DNA from: a virus
Strand: one strand, 5' to 3'
DNA: 53,744 bases
Virus record (IMG/VR): IMGVR_UViG_3300022900_000014
Location: 1 to 53,744 of that record
Below, piece after piece: positions 30,483 to 39,288 of this stretch. The notes below the pieces were generated by a model. That model ran no database searches and had not been told where the DNA came from. It was given only the letters and a program-made list of their open reading frames with translations. Within the stretch, counting starts at the first letter, position 1; each line of letters opens with the position of its first letter. The position numbers and the translations under genes are program-made.

Positions 30483-31176
30483 ATTCTTCTCCTGCCAGTT
30501 CGCGAATCATAGGAAAAACTTTAGCAATCTCAGCCGCACACTCTCTTGCAATCTGGATGTGTTCCTTCTGAGTACCATTTGATGAGCGCAATTCTATATA
30601 ATGAACCCATGAACGTAACGTACCATTTACATACATTCTAGATATAGTATTGCCTTCCGGTAAAACCGCTCTGGCTTGTTCTTTCGCAATACCGTTTTCA
30701 ATAGCCCAGCGATACGCCATCTTTGCTTCATGTATTACTTGGTACTGAATTGCTTGCCAATCTTTTTGTAGTTGTTGCCCTTCTGGACCAGATAGCTCAT
30801 CGATGTCTATAGAGTTTTGACGGTTCGATGTATCTTGCAAACGTGCTTCACGCAACGTAAAATCTAAGTCTTCAGTTGGATCAGCATAACGTTGACTAAA
30901 CTCCTGAAAACTAAAACTACGATGGCGGAGTATCTGGCGTGCAATATCACGCGTAGTTTCAATTTCAACACAAGCTGACACCATTTCTAATGGAGACCAA
31001 TGCTTATGCTTAATAAGATACTTAACTAGCTTCTCGGCTGTCTTTGGATTACTTTGATTTGCGGGATTAGATACCCTAGCACAAAACGCAATAAGTTCTA
31101 GCAGACTTTTCTTATCAGGGTATTCTATATCAGGATCAACTGGAACCTGTGAATAGTTAATTAGTTTTGCTGTCAT
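30475..31176 (-). CDS. thyX: flavin-dependent thymidylate synthase
   Basis: 233 residues. The signature RHR(x7)S is present as RHRSFSFQEFSQRY; EARLQD and YVNGTLRSWVHYIELR match conserved ThyX strands and the substrate-binding end. It makes dTMP from dUMP with FAD and methylene-folate. It coexists with a ThyA-fold enzyme at 38024-38680 that appears to have another job. Overlaps the helicase gene by four bases. Confidence 0.93.
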   Translation of the reverse strand: MTAKLINYSQVPVDPDIEYPDKKSLLELIAFCARVSNPANQSNPKTAEKLVKYLIKHKHWSPLEMVSACVEIETTRDIARQILRHRSFSFQEFSQRYADPTEDLDFTLREARLQDTSNRQNSIDIDELSGPEGQQLQKDWQAIQYQVIHEAKMAYRWAIENGIAKEQARAVLPEGNTISRMYVNGTLRSWVHYIELRSSNGTQKEHIQIARECAAEIAKVFPMIRELAGEEYV

Positions 31177-32546
31177 ACTCTAAAGCCCTCAAATTTAGAT
31201 GGATTGTTATTCACATATGAAGTATTCTGATTAGTCTGATTTGAATCTACAAGATTCTGCGCTGACTGTTCAACATCAAATAGCTTCATCTTACTACGAT
31301 CAACGCCTATAATAAAGCGTTTGTTTGAGCTTGGATCATTATATCTATTCTTCAATTGCTTAACTAGTATTTGTCCAAGGTTTTCAAGCTCTTCGTTACT
31401 AATCAATGCAAACATTAAGTCAGCTGTTGCGGGTAGACCGAATGATTCTGATGTATCTTCTAGACCGACGTCTGAGTTAGAAAAGCCAGAACGTGTTGTT
31501 TGTGTTGCAGACACAATAGGAACATTAAACTCAACTGCAAGACCACGAATTTCTTCAGCGATTGCTTTGATGTATGAGTAAGAGTTAATTGCTCCGCCCA
31601 TACCTTTCATTCGAGATGAAGAACAAATATTAAGATAGTCGATAAAAACAATATCAGGCTTAAAGTTTTTCTTTAGCTGAAGCTCTTTGAGCAATGCCCT
31701 GAAATGTCCAACATGAGCTGCACCAGTAGGATATTCTTTAATGATCAATTTGCCTTGGAACCGATCTGCAATATTACCTACCTTCGAAGTAAACATTTCT
31801 TTTGATAGGTTAGGTAACTGATCAATCGCAACATTCAATAAGTTTGCATCGATACGTTCAGCAATCTTTTCTTCTGCCATTTCCATAGTAATGTATAATG
31901 CGTTCTTCCCTTGAGCAAGAACAGATCCAGCAACATGACACATGAACAGCGATTTACCTACACCAGTACCAGCAAGAGCTATATTCAAAGTCTTCTTAGG
32001 TAGTCCACCTTTCGTAATCTGATTAAAGTAATCTAGATCGAATGGAATCTTTTCTTCGACTTTATGATAGAAGTCATACCGCTCTTCTATGTCATTCGTA
32101 TAGTCATGACCAACGTGTGTATCAAATGCAATTGATAAAGCATTCTGTAATAACTCTGGCAATGCATTCTTTGTTAGCTCTGGATCTTTACCGTCAATGA
32201 TAGAGATTGATTTCATGATAGCAAGATGTATTGCACGATCTTGACACCACTTTTCGGTTTGCTCAAGCAACCAAGAAAGATCAGGCTTTTCTTCAGAAGT
32301 AGACAATTCATTAATCAACGTGCTAATATCAGTATACATGTTATCACTGAGATTGACATCGTCGAGTTGAATCTTTAGCGTTTCGACTGTAGGTAATTTA
32401 TTGTACTTTGTAACAAAGGATAAGATAAGATCGAAGGTGATTTTATGCTCACCTTCGAAATATTCTTTCTTTAAGAAAGGAACTACTTTACGTGTAAAAT
32501 CATCATTAGTTAATAGATTTCGTAAAATTGTCGTCTGGATTGTCAT
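31173..32546 (-). CDS. 41: replicative DNA helicase, gp41/DnaB-like
   Basis: 457 residues from the ATG at 32546 (AAGGAAA upstream); an upstream start in the overlapping gene is rejected. An N-terminal helical domain is followed by a RecA-like core: Walker A ALAGTGVGKS, DIVFIDYLN (Walker B), SATQTTR and the Arg-finger region. It unwinds DNA 5'-3' ahead of the gp43 polymerase. Part of the uvsX-41 block as in T4. Confidence 0.93.
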   Translation of the reverse strand: MTIQTTILRNLLTNDDFTRKVVPFLKKEYFEGEHKITFDLILSFVTKYNKLPTVETLKIQLDDVNLSDNMYTDISTLINELSTSEEKPDLSWLLEQTEKWCQDRAIHLAIMKSISIIDGKDPELTKNALPELLQNALSIAFDTHVGHDYTNDIEERYDFYHKVEEKIPFDLDYFNQITKGGLPKKTLNIALAGTGVGKSLFMCHVAGSVLAQGKNALYITMEMAEEKIAERIDANLLNVAIDQLPNLSKEMFTSKVGNIADRFQGKLIIKEYPTGAAHVGHFRALLKELQLKKNFKPDIVFIDYLNICSSSRMKGMGGAINSYSYIKAIAEEIRGLAVEFNVPIVSATQTTRSGFSNSDVGLEDTSESFGLPATADLMFALISNEELENLGQILVKQLKNRYNDPSSNKRFIIGVDRSKMKLFDVEQSAQNLVDSNQTNQNTSYVNNNPSKFEGFRV

Positions 32547-32892
32547 TGTTTTCCTTATTACCAATTGCGTAATTATCATTATCTAAAGCTTCAGTAATAA
32601 TACATTGAAGCATATCACCTAGATAGTTATTAAAGTCACTATCTGATTCTAAAAAAGTTTCATCAATACCAGAAGGAGCTTTATTAACAACGTACTCAAA
32701 AGATAGTGTTGCTTCATCTATGTCTGGATTAGTAGGTTCAGTTATTGCTATTTTTCCGTACGTGATGACTGTCCCAGAGTACTTACCCGTTAATATTTTG
32801 AATGAGTCATGATTAGAATTTTCAATAAATTCGATTCGTTCATAGTCATGTGTAGATATATTATACACTATATTCCCCTTCTTGTACAACAT
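32506..32892 (-). CDS. small acidic protein between uvsX and gp41
   Basis: 128 residues. ATG at 32892 with AGAAGG upstream inside uvsX. The first 50 residues are a barrel-like segment (YKKGNIVYNISTHDYERIEFIE, TGKYSGTVITYGK); the rest is acidic and disordered, ending with Asn/Asp repeats. The position matches small genes between uvsX and the helicase in other T4-like phages. A promoter for gp41 is embedded in its start. Confidence 0.62.
   Translation of the reverse strand: MLYKKGNIVYNISTHDYERIEFIENSNHDSFKILTGKYSGTVITYGKIAITEPTNPDIDEATLSFEYVVNKAPSGIDETFLESDSDFNNYLGDMLQCIITEALDNDNYAIGNKENNDNPDDNFTKSIN
32860..32888 (-). promoter_or_regulatory. early promoter embedded in the uvsX end
   Basis: Minus-strand TGTACA, 17 bp, TATAAT. 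The -10 overlaps the uvsX stop codon and the -35 overlaps the start region of the next gene. It would mainly boost the gp41 and thyX genes. Confidence 0.65.
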
Positions 32893-33922
32893 CAACGCCT
32901 TCTATTTCAGAACGATAACCAATAGTATAGTGCTTCTTCACGAATTCTTTGAAGTCTTCATTAGCAAGGATTGGATCCCAGAATTCTGCAGTTAGCGTTT
33001 GTGCTTCACGAACTTTCGGTTCAATCATTTCACCTGTCTTTTTATCAATAGCTTGATACCAACCATTAGAAGGTTTAACAACATATCCACCAGCCATACC
33101 AACTTCAAGTAAGCCAGAGTATTTTTCTACGCCACCTTCCCATGATACTGTAACAGGAACCTTAGACTTTTCTTTTACGAATCGTGACTTTTCAACGTTG
33201 ATTACAAAGTCATATCCAGTTACTTCAGTACCTTTCTTATTTTGACGACGACCAAGAATCCATATAGTATCGGCAGAATAATAAATGCCTGTACCACCAG
33301 AAACAACAGCTTTAGGGAAGAGTCCAATCTCTTGATAAGTATGATTCACAGCAAGCATCGGAATATCTTTCATAGTCAAATAAGGAGTTGACATACGGAA
33401 GAGACCTTTGAGTGCTTTAGCACGAGACATATCAGCTACAGACTTTTCATTCATAGCATCTTCAAGTTCTTTCTTCGATGCAAGGTTACCGATAGAGTCA
33501 ATAACAACTATGACTTTATCTTCACGATCGATGGCTTCAAGCTGATTGATTAGATCGAATTTTAGTTCTTCAACGTTTGTGATAGGAGTATGAAGTACAC
33601 GAGAAACATCGATACCGAACGATTCGAAATACGCTTGAGGAGAACCAAACTCTGAATCATAAAACAACATAATAGAATCTGGATACTTTTGCATATATGC
33701 ACCTGCCATAAGTAACGCAAAAGAAGTTTTGAAATGCTTAGATGGACCAGCAAGAACTGTAAGACCAGGAGTTAATCCACCATCGACAGAACCAGAAAGC
33801 GCTACGTTTATCATAGGCACTTCAGTTGTAATCATATCCTTTTCAGCAAAGAATTTCGATTTTGAAAGAACTTCGGTATTAGCTAGCTTAGAGTTCTTTT
33901 TGAGTTTATCCATTATAGACAT
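32861..33922 (-). CDS. uvsX: UvsX recombinase (RecA family)
   Basis: 353 residues. Walker A GPSKHFKTS at 59-67, Walker B VIVVIDSIGNL, and the SRAKALKGLFRM and LAVNHTYQEIG segments correspond to T4 UvsX. It catalyses strand exchange for recombination-dependent replication. Preceded by its own early promoter with a 24-base leader and AAAGG. Confidence 0.94.
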   Translation of the reverse strand: MSIMDKLKKNSKLANTEVLSKSKFFAEKDMITTEVPMINVALSGSVDGGLTPGLTVLAGPSKHFKTSFALLMAGAYMQKYPDSIMLFYDSEFGSPQAYFESFGIDVSRVLHTPITNVEELKFDLINQLEAIDREDKVIVVIDSIGNLASKKELEDAMNEKSVADMSRAKALKGLFRMSTPYLTMKDIPMLAVNHTYQEIGLFPKAVVSGGTGIYYSADTIWILGRRQNKKGTEVTGYDFVINVEKSRFVKEKSKVPVTVSWEGGVEKYSGLLEVGMAGGYVVKPSNGWYQAIDKKTGEMIEPKVREAQTLTAEFWDPILANEDFKEFVKKHYTIGYRSEIEGVDVVQEGEYSV

Positions 33923-33952
33923 TGCATTTACCTTTATTTGTAATGATAGTAT

Positions 33953-33981
33953 ATTATACCATGAATTCGTCTAATTGTACA
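33953..33981 (-). promoter_or_regulatory. early promoter of uvsX
   Basis: Minus-strand TGTACA, 17 bp, TATAAT with TGG before the -10. Overlaps the end of the upstream gene. Confidence 0.85.
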
Positions 33982-34997
33982 CCGCTATTCTTTGGTGCAC
34001 CTTGCCTCTGTTCCCATCCAGAGTTCCATCCAGAATTGTTAGTAATTGTAGAAGGAACATGATCAAATGTATTATCAGAACGAGGGACATAGTTCTGACC
34101 AAATCTTACGAAGTCACACATAACATCTTCATTATCACGTGGCGCTCCACCTATACGCTCACACAGCAGATCCATGAATTCGTCTGTAGTATAACCAGAA
34201 GATAAAACTTTCATGCATCGTACAGCGTTATTACCAAAATATCCGTGGGACATATCATCCACAAGATCTTTATGATAATCACCTAGATCATATGAAAAAG
34301 CAGCATAGACAAAGTTAAATCGCTTATGACCTTCTCGAACGTTATGTTCATTCAAATAGTCGACGACTTGTTTGTGTGTTTTCTTTTCTCCAGCATGAAG
34401 CCAATCGATAAGCTCATCAAGAAGCTTAGGTAGCTCATCTGTCATAAAGTCAACGCAAGATACTCCTTTACGTGGACTCGGTGGTTGGTTACCAATAGAA
34501 GTAAACAACGCTTGGCCAGACGCTTTGCGTCGCTTAAGATCTTCTATCATTTCATCGATTGATGATAGCTTACCCCAATACTGAATTGCGTTATTACGAT
34601 AACCATGATCTCGCGTGAACGATGCACCTGAACCAGTTGTTCTATGGCACATATACGCAAACAGCCACGTTTTCAGATCCCATGTATCAGTAATATATGA
34701 GTCAACCAAGTCCCAATGATTCTTACCGAGTGAGGAATTATTTAACTGATGATGACGCTTTGGAGTATCTGATCTGTACTTTAAGTCCTGGAGTACGTTA
34801 GAAAATCCAGCAGCATTACGAGAGAAACAATCGTAGATATCTATCTGTTGCATAAGAGGGTCATTGACTGCAGCATTTGCTTCAGGACCAACGTATGACA
34901 GTTTTCCCCAGTTACAATTCTCTTGTAACCATTTAGCACGAGGATAATAATAATGTACTAATACGTCTAATGCTTCTTCATTTAGCCACTTTGCCAT
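33954..34997 (-). CDS. possible DNA base-hypermodification enzyme (pyrophosphorylase-clade-like)
   Basis: 347 residues from the ATG at 34997, which shares TAATG with the upstream stop. The middle contains WLFAYMCHRTTGSGASFTRDHGYRN, here broken as HRTTGSGASF then DHGYRNNA, and DFMTDELPKLLDELIDWL. The layout of an all-helical core with a TGSG-x-x-F motif resembles the alpha-glutamyl/putrescinyl thymine pyrophosphorylase group, which swaps amino groups onto activated bases in DNA. That assignment is from memory and tentative. Neighbouring PLP, SGNH and hydroxymethylase genes make it plausible. The tail is Ser/Asn-rich. Confidence 0.45.
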   Translation of the reverse strand: MAKWLNEEALDVLVHYYYPRAKWLQENCNWGKLSYVGPEANAAVNDPLMQQIDIYDCFSRNAAGFSNVLQDLKYRSDTPKRHHQLNNSSLGKNHWDLVDSYITDTWDLKTWLFAYMCHRTTGSGASFTRDHGYRNNAIQYWGKLSSIDEMIEDLKRRKASGQALFTSIGNQPPSPRKGVSCVDFMTDELPKLLDELIDWLHAGEKKTHKQVVDYLNEHNVREGHKRFNFVYAAFSYDLGDYHKDLVDDMSHGYFGNNAVRCMKVLSSGYTTDEFMDLLCERIGGAPRDNEDVMCDFVRFGQNYVPRSDNTFDHVPSTITNNSGWNSGWEQRQGAPKNSGVQLDEFMV

Positions 34998-35938
34998 TAC
35001 TGAAAGAAATCCTCTAGTGTTGTTTCTGCTATACCCCAATTTTTTCTGCGATAAACTTCTGGACTCAGATGAACTGACTTAGGCTTCTCCATCTTTTCAT
35101 TTGCGTATTGCTCTGGATTCATTCTATACCATTCATCAGGAGCTTTGACAATATTCACTGAGTTATATAACATATACTCATAGATATCATCCACCAAGGC
35201 GGAACGTTCTTCATGCGATCCCCAAAATGGTTGGTCCTTATAGTATCCAGTCTTCGGTAGCTTTCTCCCTTCAAACTCGATTGGCCATGGTAATGAATAC
35301 TCGACTTCTATACCTAAGCTATTACCAAACTCAAAGAGAGCATCGTACATCGCTACCCAATCGCTATTCACACGTAAGAAATGATGACGAACATCTATAT
35401 TGCCTAAACTAATCGTTACACCTTTCCATGGCTTCTTATCAATATGATGACGAAGATATTCAAAGTTTGTTTTTACTTGATTGAAGAGTGTAGTGCCATC
35501 TTGTTTTACAACAGCACTATTGTTTCGTGAATACGCAGCGGTATGGCTATCACCAACAGCTAACCAATCAAAATTAAGATCAGACGAAACTAAAGTTTTT
35601 GCAGTAGATAACTTTGCAGTGATACGATCGCACCATGCCTTGTCTACTACATCCTTACGCTTCTTTAGCATTCCACCATAGTCAGGCATATCAATATCAA
35701 GAGAGATGATCTCATTGGCCTGGAGTAGGTTATTAATGCTAGCTTCAAGCTCTTCATCAAATCCACCAAATAGATTTAATGAACCACCGAAGTTTGCTCC
35801 ATGCAAAAGATAAACCTTGGAGTGAGCTTGATTACTAAAATCGATTTCTACTCCAAGGTTTTCTGACCAAGTTCTTGCCCAACCAAAGCTGTGGCTATTT
35901 TTCTTTTGTGCTATTTTTGTAAATGATCCAACTATCAT
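34997..35938 (-). CDS. SGNH/GDSL-like hydrolase
   Basis: 313 residues. Blocks of the SGNH fold: GDSH with Ser131, SLGNIDVRHH with Asn180, and SVHLSP with His290. Family enzymes remove or transfer acyl groups. No signal peptide, so the substrate is intracellular. It is coupled by overlap to the PLP enzyme upstream and the 33954 gene downstream, so the three probably act in one pathway. Confidence 0.75.
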   Translation of the reverse strand: MIVGSFTKIAQKKNSHSFGWARTWSENLGVEIDFSNQAHSKVYLLHGANFGGSLNLFGGFDEELEASINNLLQANEIISLDIDMPDYGGMLKKRKDVVDKAWCDRITAKLSTAKTLVSSDLNFDWLAVGDSHTAAYSRNNSAVVKQDGTTLFNQVKTNFEYLRHHIDKKPWKGVTISLGNIDVRHHFLRVNSDWVAMYDALFEFGNSLGIEVEYSLPWPIEFEGRKLPKTGYYKDQPFWGSHEERSALVDDIYEYMLYNSVNIVKAPDEWYRMNPEQYANEKMEKPKSVHLSPEVYRRKNWGIAETTLEDFFQ

Positions 35939-36840
35939 TCCAGATTCTTATCCCAATCACGGTAACTATCAATGCGTTCATAAATTGTTTCATCGTGGAC
36001 TGGCGGCTCACAACCAACGTTCCAAAATAAAATATCTCTTCCGCTGTTCTTAGGTATATATGGCCACGCCTTTGCATCATATTGTGCAATGCATGGGAAT
36101 GGAGGCATTTGTTCCTGTTTTAACGGCGCGGTGAAGGCTAGCGGATGGCTTATGATTCGGTCATGTCCAACTTCACCAGCCTTCATGTTGCGAGCAACCG
36201 CAACGCCATAAAACTTTGCATTCGGCCATGCGATCTGCAATGACCGATGTAATACTCCAGTTGATAAGACTGTCCACACTTCTTCTGGTTCAGGAATTTG
36301 AGATGCAGTCTTTACAAACCCTGCAGTGACTAATTCATGCTTTAATCCTAATGGCACAAAGAATGCGTTAGGATTTTCATCTGCCCACTTCTTAGCAATT
36401 AGGTTTAGATTAGGCATCGCAGCAATACGATGGAAACTTACTTCTGCACCCTGTTCAATACATGCAGCTTGATGCGCACTGATCTTTTTAGAAGAAGGCA
36501 TGAATAGACGTACCTTCTTATTATGACGTTTTGCAACGTTAAGCAAAGATACACCGGCAAGTCCAAACCGTGGCTGAACATATACGATTGTATCGATATG
36601 CTCTGGTAGACTACTAATTAAGCAATCACCACCACGAATCTTTGAACCGACAATTAAGTCATCACGAACAACACGAACACCTTCATAAGTTTCAATAACA
36701 GGTGCAGGATTTGGATCCGTCCAATCTCCTGCAAGGTCAAGATAATACTTACGAGCATCTTCACGGCCGAAGACACCTTCCATAATTAAGCCATCAACAT
36801 CCTTATTGATATTATCGATAACGTGTTTATTATGCGACAT
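35935..36840 (-). CDS. fold-type II PLP-dependent enzyme
   Basis: 301 residues. IVGSKIRGGD holds the probable PLP Lys67, as in ACC deaminase/tryptophan synthase beta-like enzymes; IVYVQPRFGLAGVSLLNVAKRHNKKVRLFMP is the substrate-binding region (given here only as a landmark at about 88-120), and VLSTGVLHRSL replaces the Gly-rich phosphate loop. Such enzymes act on amino acids; in phages with hypermodified bases, PLP enzymes remodel amino acids attached to DNA bases. It lies between dCMP deaminase and the SGNH gene. Confidence 0.7.
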   Translation of the reverse strand: MSHNKHVIDNINKDVDGLIMEGVFGREDARKYYLDLAGDWTDPNPAPVIETYEGVRVVRDDLIVGSKIRGGDCLISSLPEHIDTIVYVQPRFGLAGVSLLNVAKRHNKKVRLFMPSSKKISAHQAACIEQGAEVSFHRIAAMPNLNLIAKKWADENPNAFFVPLGLKHELVTAGFVKTASQIPEPEEVWTVLSTGVLHRSLQIAWPNAKFYGVAVARNMKAGEVGHDRIISHPLAFTAPLKQEQMPPFPCIAQYDAKAWPYIPKNSGRDILFWNVGCEPPVHDETIYERIDSYRDWDKNLE

Positions 36841-37275
36841 CTATTCTATCAATTCCCATTCAATTCCAGCTTCTTCAAACATTTGTATAGTTAACGCAAA
36901 TGATGCATTCCATCTCTTTGGAACACCATCGCAACGCATCACTACACGCTTTATACCAGTCTGAATAATTCCTTTAGCACATTCTGAACACACAGGAAGT
37001 CCTGTAACATATAACGTAGAACCATCAAGTGAAACTCCATTATATGTAGCATTATAGATCACATTCATTTCTGCATGCACTACATAGGTATACTTAGTTT
37101 CCTTATCGTTATACCGTTCTTTGCTATCGTCAATACCTCGAGGAAAGCCATTGTAACCTTGAGACAATATTTGTCCTTTGCTTCCAACAGCTACAGCACC
37201 GATTTTACGAGATGGATCCTTTGACCAAGAAGAAACATTTTCAGCTAGGTCTAGATATCGATTGTCCCACGTCAT
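36841..37275 (-). CDS. cd: dCMP deaminase
   Basis: 144 residues. HAEMNVIYNA and PVCSECAKGI give the zinc His-Ala-Glu and PCxxC-type ligands; GYNGFPRGIDD is the dCMP deaminase substrate loop. It converts dCMP to dUMP and so feeds ThyX, and it competes with any dCMP hydroxymethylase. One base separates it from the PLP gene. Confidence 0.93.
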   Translation of the reverse strand: MTWDNRYLDLAENVSSWSKDPSRKIGAVAVGSKGQILSQGYNGFPRGIDDSKERYNDKETKYTYVVHAEMNVIYNATYNGVSLDGSTLYVTGLPVCSECAKGIIQTGIKRVVMRCDGVPKRWNASFALTIQMFEEAGIEWELIE

Positions 37276-37278
37276 ATA

Positions 37279-38022
37279 TTAATCCCAAAGATTTTGATAG
37301 TACTTTCCAAAGAGCCTAAAACCATTTTGAATTCTTGCTTCATACGCTTTACGCCCTTCCCAATCATACACTTTAGTATGATTAGGTCCTTCTATGAGTT
37401 GACTATTACCACCTTCCAGTTTCTTCCAAGCCATATCCCATTCACCAGACTCAAACTGATCTTCCCATTCATCATTAACTTTGCATTCAAACGCAAAGAT
37501 CATTTCGTTAAGTACCCAGTTCCATTGATCTTCACCAATTGAAATATCTTCTGGATTACAAACTTTGTTATTAAATAAACTAAGCTGTGAACTATATTCA
37601 TCGTTGTGATCAATAAGTCTTAGATTTTCAGGTACATCTTCAATATCAACATGAGAATACCCATGTTTACTATCGCGTAACTGCTTGAGCATAGGAAGCG
37701 CAATAAGAGCAAGGGTATTATCCATACTCCAAGTGTCCCAGCGATCAATATGTATTTCAATCTTTTGCTTCTTCTTGCTGTCAATCCAACTTAGAAAGTT
37801 ATATAGCCAAGTGTGTGGACGATCTCCCCATTTTTGAATTTCACCTAATTCTGGTTCAGGCTCTATACTACCGTGAGCAAGCCACTCGCCAAAGTGGTGT
37901 ACACGATCAGCAGGCTGCTCAAACCCATACTCATCTTTTTCCTTTGGTACCCAAAACATCAACTTTTCAGCCAGTTGATAAGGACCAAACCAATCTTTAT
38001 AAGGACCAATATAGACTTTCAT
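37279..38022 (-). CDS. conserved phage protein (MKVYIGPYKDWFGPYQ family)
   Basis: 247 residues, Trp-rich. The start MKVYIGPYKDWFGPYQLAEK, then FGEWLAHGSI, RPHTWLYNFLSWID, IHIDRWDTWSMDNTLALI and MIFAFECKVNDEWEDQF are conserved in many phages of unknown function, often near nucleotide metabolism genes. No enzyme motif recognised. Confidence 0.75.
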   Translation of the reverse strand: MKVYIGPYKDWFGPYQLAEKLMFWVPKEKDEYGFEQPADRVHHFGEWLAHGSIEPEPELGEIQKWGDRPHTWLYNFLSWIDSKKKQKIEIHIDRWDTWSMDNTLALIALPMLKQLRDSKHGYSHVDIEDVPENLRLIDHNDEYSSQLSLFNNKVCNPEDISIGEDQWNWVLNEMIFAFECKVNDEWEDQFESGEWDMAWKKLEGGNSQLIEGPNHTKVYDWEGRKAYEARIQNGFRLFGKYYQNLWD

Positions 38023-38023
38023 A

Positions 38024-38680
38024 TTATTTTACTAAGTCAAAATGACGTTCATATACGTGCAAGTTTTGAACTTGCCATGTGATAGTTCCTGGACGAACTC
38101 CAGTTGCTGCGGCAAGTTGATTTAATACTTCACGTTGCCATGCATAATCATTCTTATAACCATACACTGCATCATTAGATCGCATTTGTACTACAGCATG
38201 CAATCGAGTACGCACATAATATGTGACAGCATTAGTGCATATAAAATCGGATTTACCATGTTCGTCAAATTCAAGCCACATAGAAGGACGCGTATAGACT
38301 ATAGTAGCGCGTCGTCCATCTGGATTATTACGTAATTCTCTTAATGCATTATTGTATTGAGAAAAATACTTTTTGGACCAAATGAGATGTCCATAGTTAG
38401 AATTAATTTCACCATACTTATTTGCTGAATATTTCCAAGCAGCAGGCGGTTCTCTACCATCTGTATAGATGTCATTAATATTGGTTGATTGCGATTTATA
38501 CCAAGCAATTTCATTATTGATATAATCAACATTTGGTGTACCGAAAATTGCAGGTTCATCTGCAGTAAAAGATGCACCAATAAGTTCGATAGTGTTTTGT
38601 CCGTTCTTATCTACAGTAAAGGATTGATTTTTTAATTCGTTAATAAAATACGAACGAATATCACTTACTGTCATATGCAT
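38024..38680 (-). CDS. ThyA-fold pyrimidine hydroxymethylase, predicted dCMP type
   Basis: 218 residues from the ATG at 38680 (AGGA at good spacing). Phosphate-binding RR at 123-124, catalytic Cys148 in FICTN, RSND at 167-170 and HVY at 208-210 follow the thymidylate synthase pattern. The residue matching E. coli ThyA Asn177 is Asp178 (GYKND), the change that shifts specificity from dUMP to dCMP in T4 gp42. ThyX already makes dTMP, which also argues for a hydroxymethylase. The catalytic Cys is followed by Thr, not His. Confidence 0.72.
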   Translation of the reverse strand: MHMTVSDIRSYFINELKNQSFTVDKNGQNTIELIGASFTADEPAIFGTPNVDYINNEIAWYKSQSTNINDIYTDGREPPAAWKYSANKYGEINSNYGHLIWSKKYFSQYNNALRELRNNPDGRRATIVYTRPSMWLEFDEHGKSDFICTNAVTYYVRTRLHAVVQMRSNDAVYGYKNDYAWQREVLNQLAAATGVRPGTITWQVQNLHVYERHFDLVK

Positions 38681-38837
38681 TATCAATGTCCTTTAACATA
38701 GTATTGATTTGAATTGTGCCTTCATAAAAGAGACCAGTATCTTCCCAAGTCATTGTAAACTTTTTGATTTCATAAGCACTGGTATTTGTAAAATCAGTTT
38801 TAGATTTTTTTGGTTGAAGCTTAATGATGTTATCCAT
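38661..38837 (-). CDS. small hypothetical protein
   Basis: 58 residues from the ATG at 38837. A longer frame upstream would translate the terminator hairpin and is rejected. Contains KSKTDFTNTSAYEIKKFTMTWEDTGLFYEGT, listed only as a landmark of its beta-rich character (about 12-45). Overlaps the next gene. Unknown function. Confidence 0.58.
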   Translation of the reverse strand: MDNIIKLQPKKSKTDFTNTSAYEIKKFTMTWEDTGLFYEGTIQINTMLKDIDNAYDSK

Positions 38838-38856
38838 ACTTAACCCGATAAAAGGA

Positions 38857-38880
38857 CTTAGTCCCCCGAAGGGGACCAAG
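38857..38880 (-). terminator. intrinsic terminator with UUCG tetraloop
   Basis: On the minus strand a 10-bp stem (38871-38880 with 38857-38866, one G-U) closes a TTCG loop and is followed by TCCTTTT. It ends the transcript of the winged-helix gene. Confidence 0.85.
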
Positions 38881-38893
38881 TTTGTAGCTTAAC

Positions 38894-39169
38894 TTATACA
38901 ATGCCCATTGCACGAGCTTTGTAACCAGCAGCAACGATCGCCTGAGTAGGAGTACCAAGTCGATAGAATGTGCGAGTTTCGCCACCCTTATTCGTACGGC
39001 GGTTTGCATAAATTGCAAAGCCTTTCTGACGAAGCGCTGTTATAGTCGCAGTTGGATTTGCTACAGCGAAGCGAGATTTCATCTGAGCAGCAGTCAAGCC
39101 TTTTGAGTCAGCCTGAAGAGCAGCGATTACTTTAGCTTCTTTAGTTACAGCAACATTTACATTAGTCAT
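38894..39169 (-). CDS. winged-helix DNA-binding protein
   Basis: 91 residues. KVIAALQADSKGLTAAQMKSRFA, then ATITALRQKGFAIYANRRT and a strand pair (ETRTFYRLG) form a helix-turn-helix with wing. It is a one-gene unit with its own promoter, a 5' hairpin and a terminator, which suggests a dedicated regulator. Targets unknown; candidates include the repeated promoter cassettes. Confidence 0.72.
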   Translation of the reverse strand: MTNVNVAVTKEAKVIAALQADSKGLTAAQMKSRFAVANPTATITALRQKGFAIYANRRTNKGGETRTFYRLGTPTQAIVAAGYKARAMGIV

Positions 39170-39208
39170 ATTTTAATTCACCTTTTAAAATTTTAATTAC
39201 AAGTTTCA

Positions 39209-39225
39209 TCTTATACGTCATAAGA
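39209..39225 (-). promoter_or_regulatory. 5' leader hairpin of the winged-helix gene
   Basis: TCTTAT/ATAAGA 6-bp stem with a 5-base loop, placed within a few bases of the predicted transcript start. Could stabilise the message or be an operator. Confidence 0.45.
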
Positions 39226-39233
39226 TACTTAAT

Positions 39234-39262
39234 ATTATATCACGTTTTGTGTGATATGTACA
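39234..39262 (-). promoter_or_regulatory. early promoter of the winged-helix gene
   Basis: Minus-strand TGTACA, 17 bp, TATAAT with TGA before the -10. Confidence 0.85.
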
Positions 39263-39288
39263 ACATTTTATCATCAGATAAAATTCTT

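Noticed and set aside
38837-38879. N-terminal extension of the 58-residue gene (MVPFGGLSP...)
   Set aside because: It is a translation of the UUCG-loop terminator hairpin.
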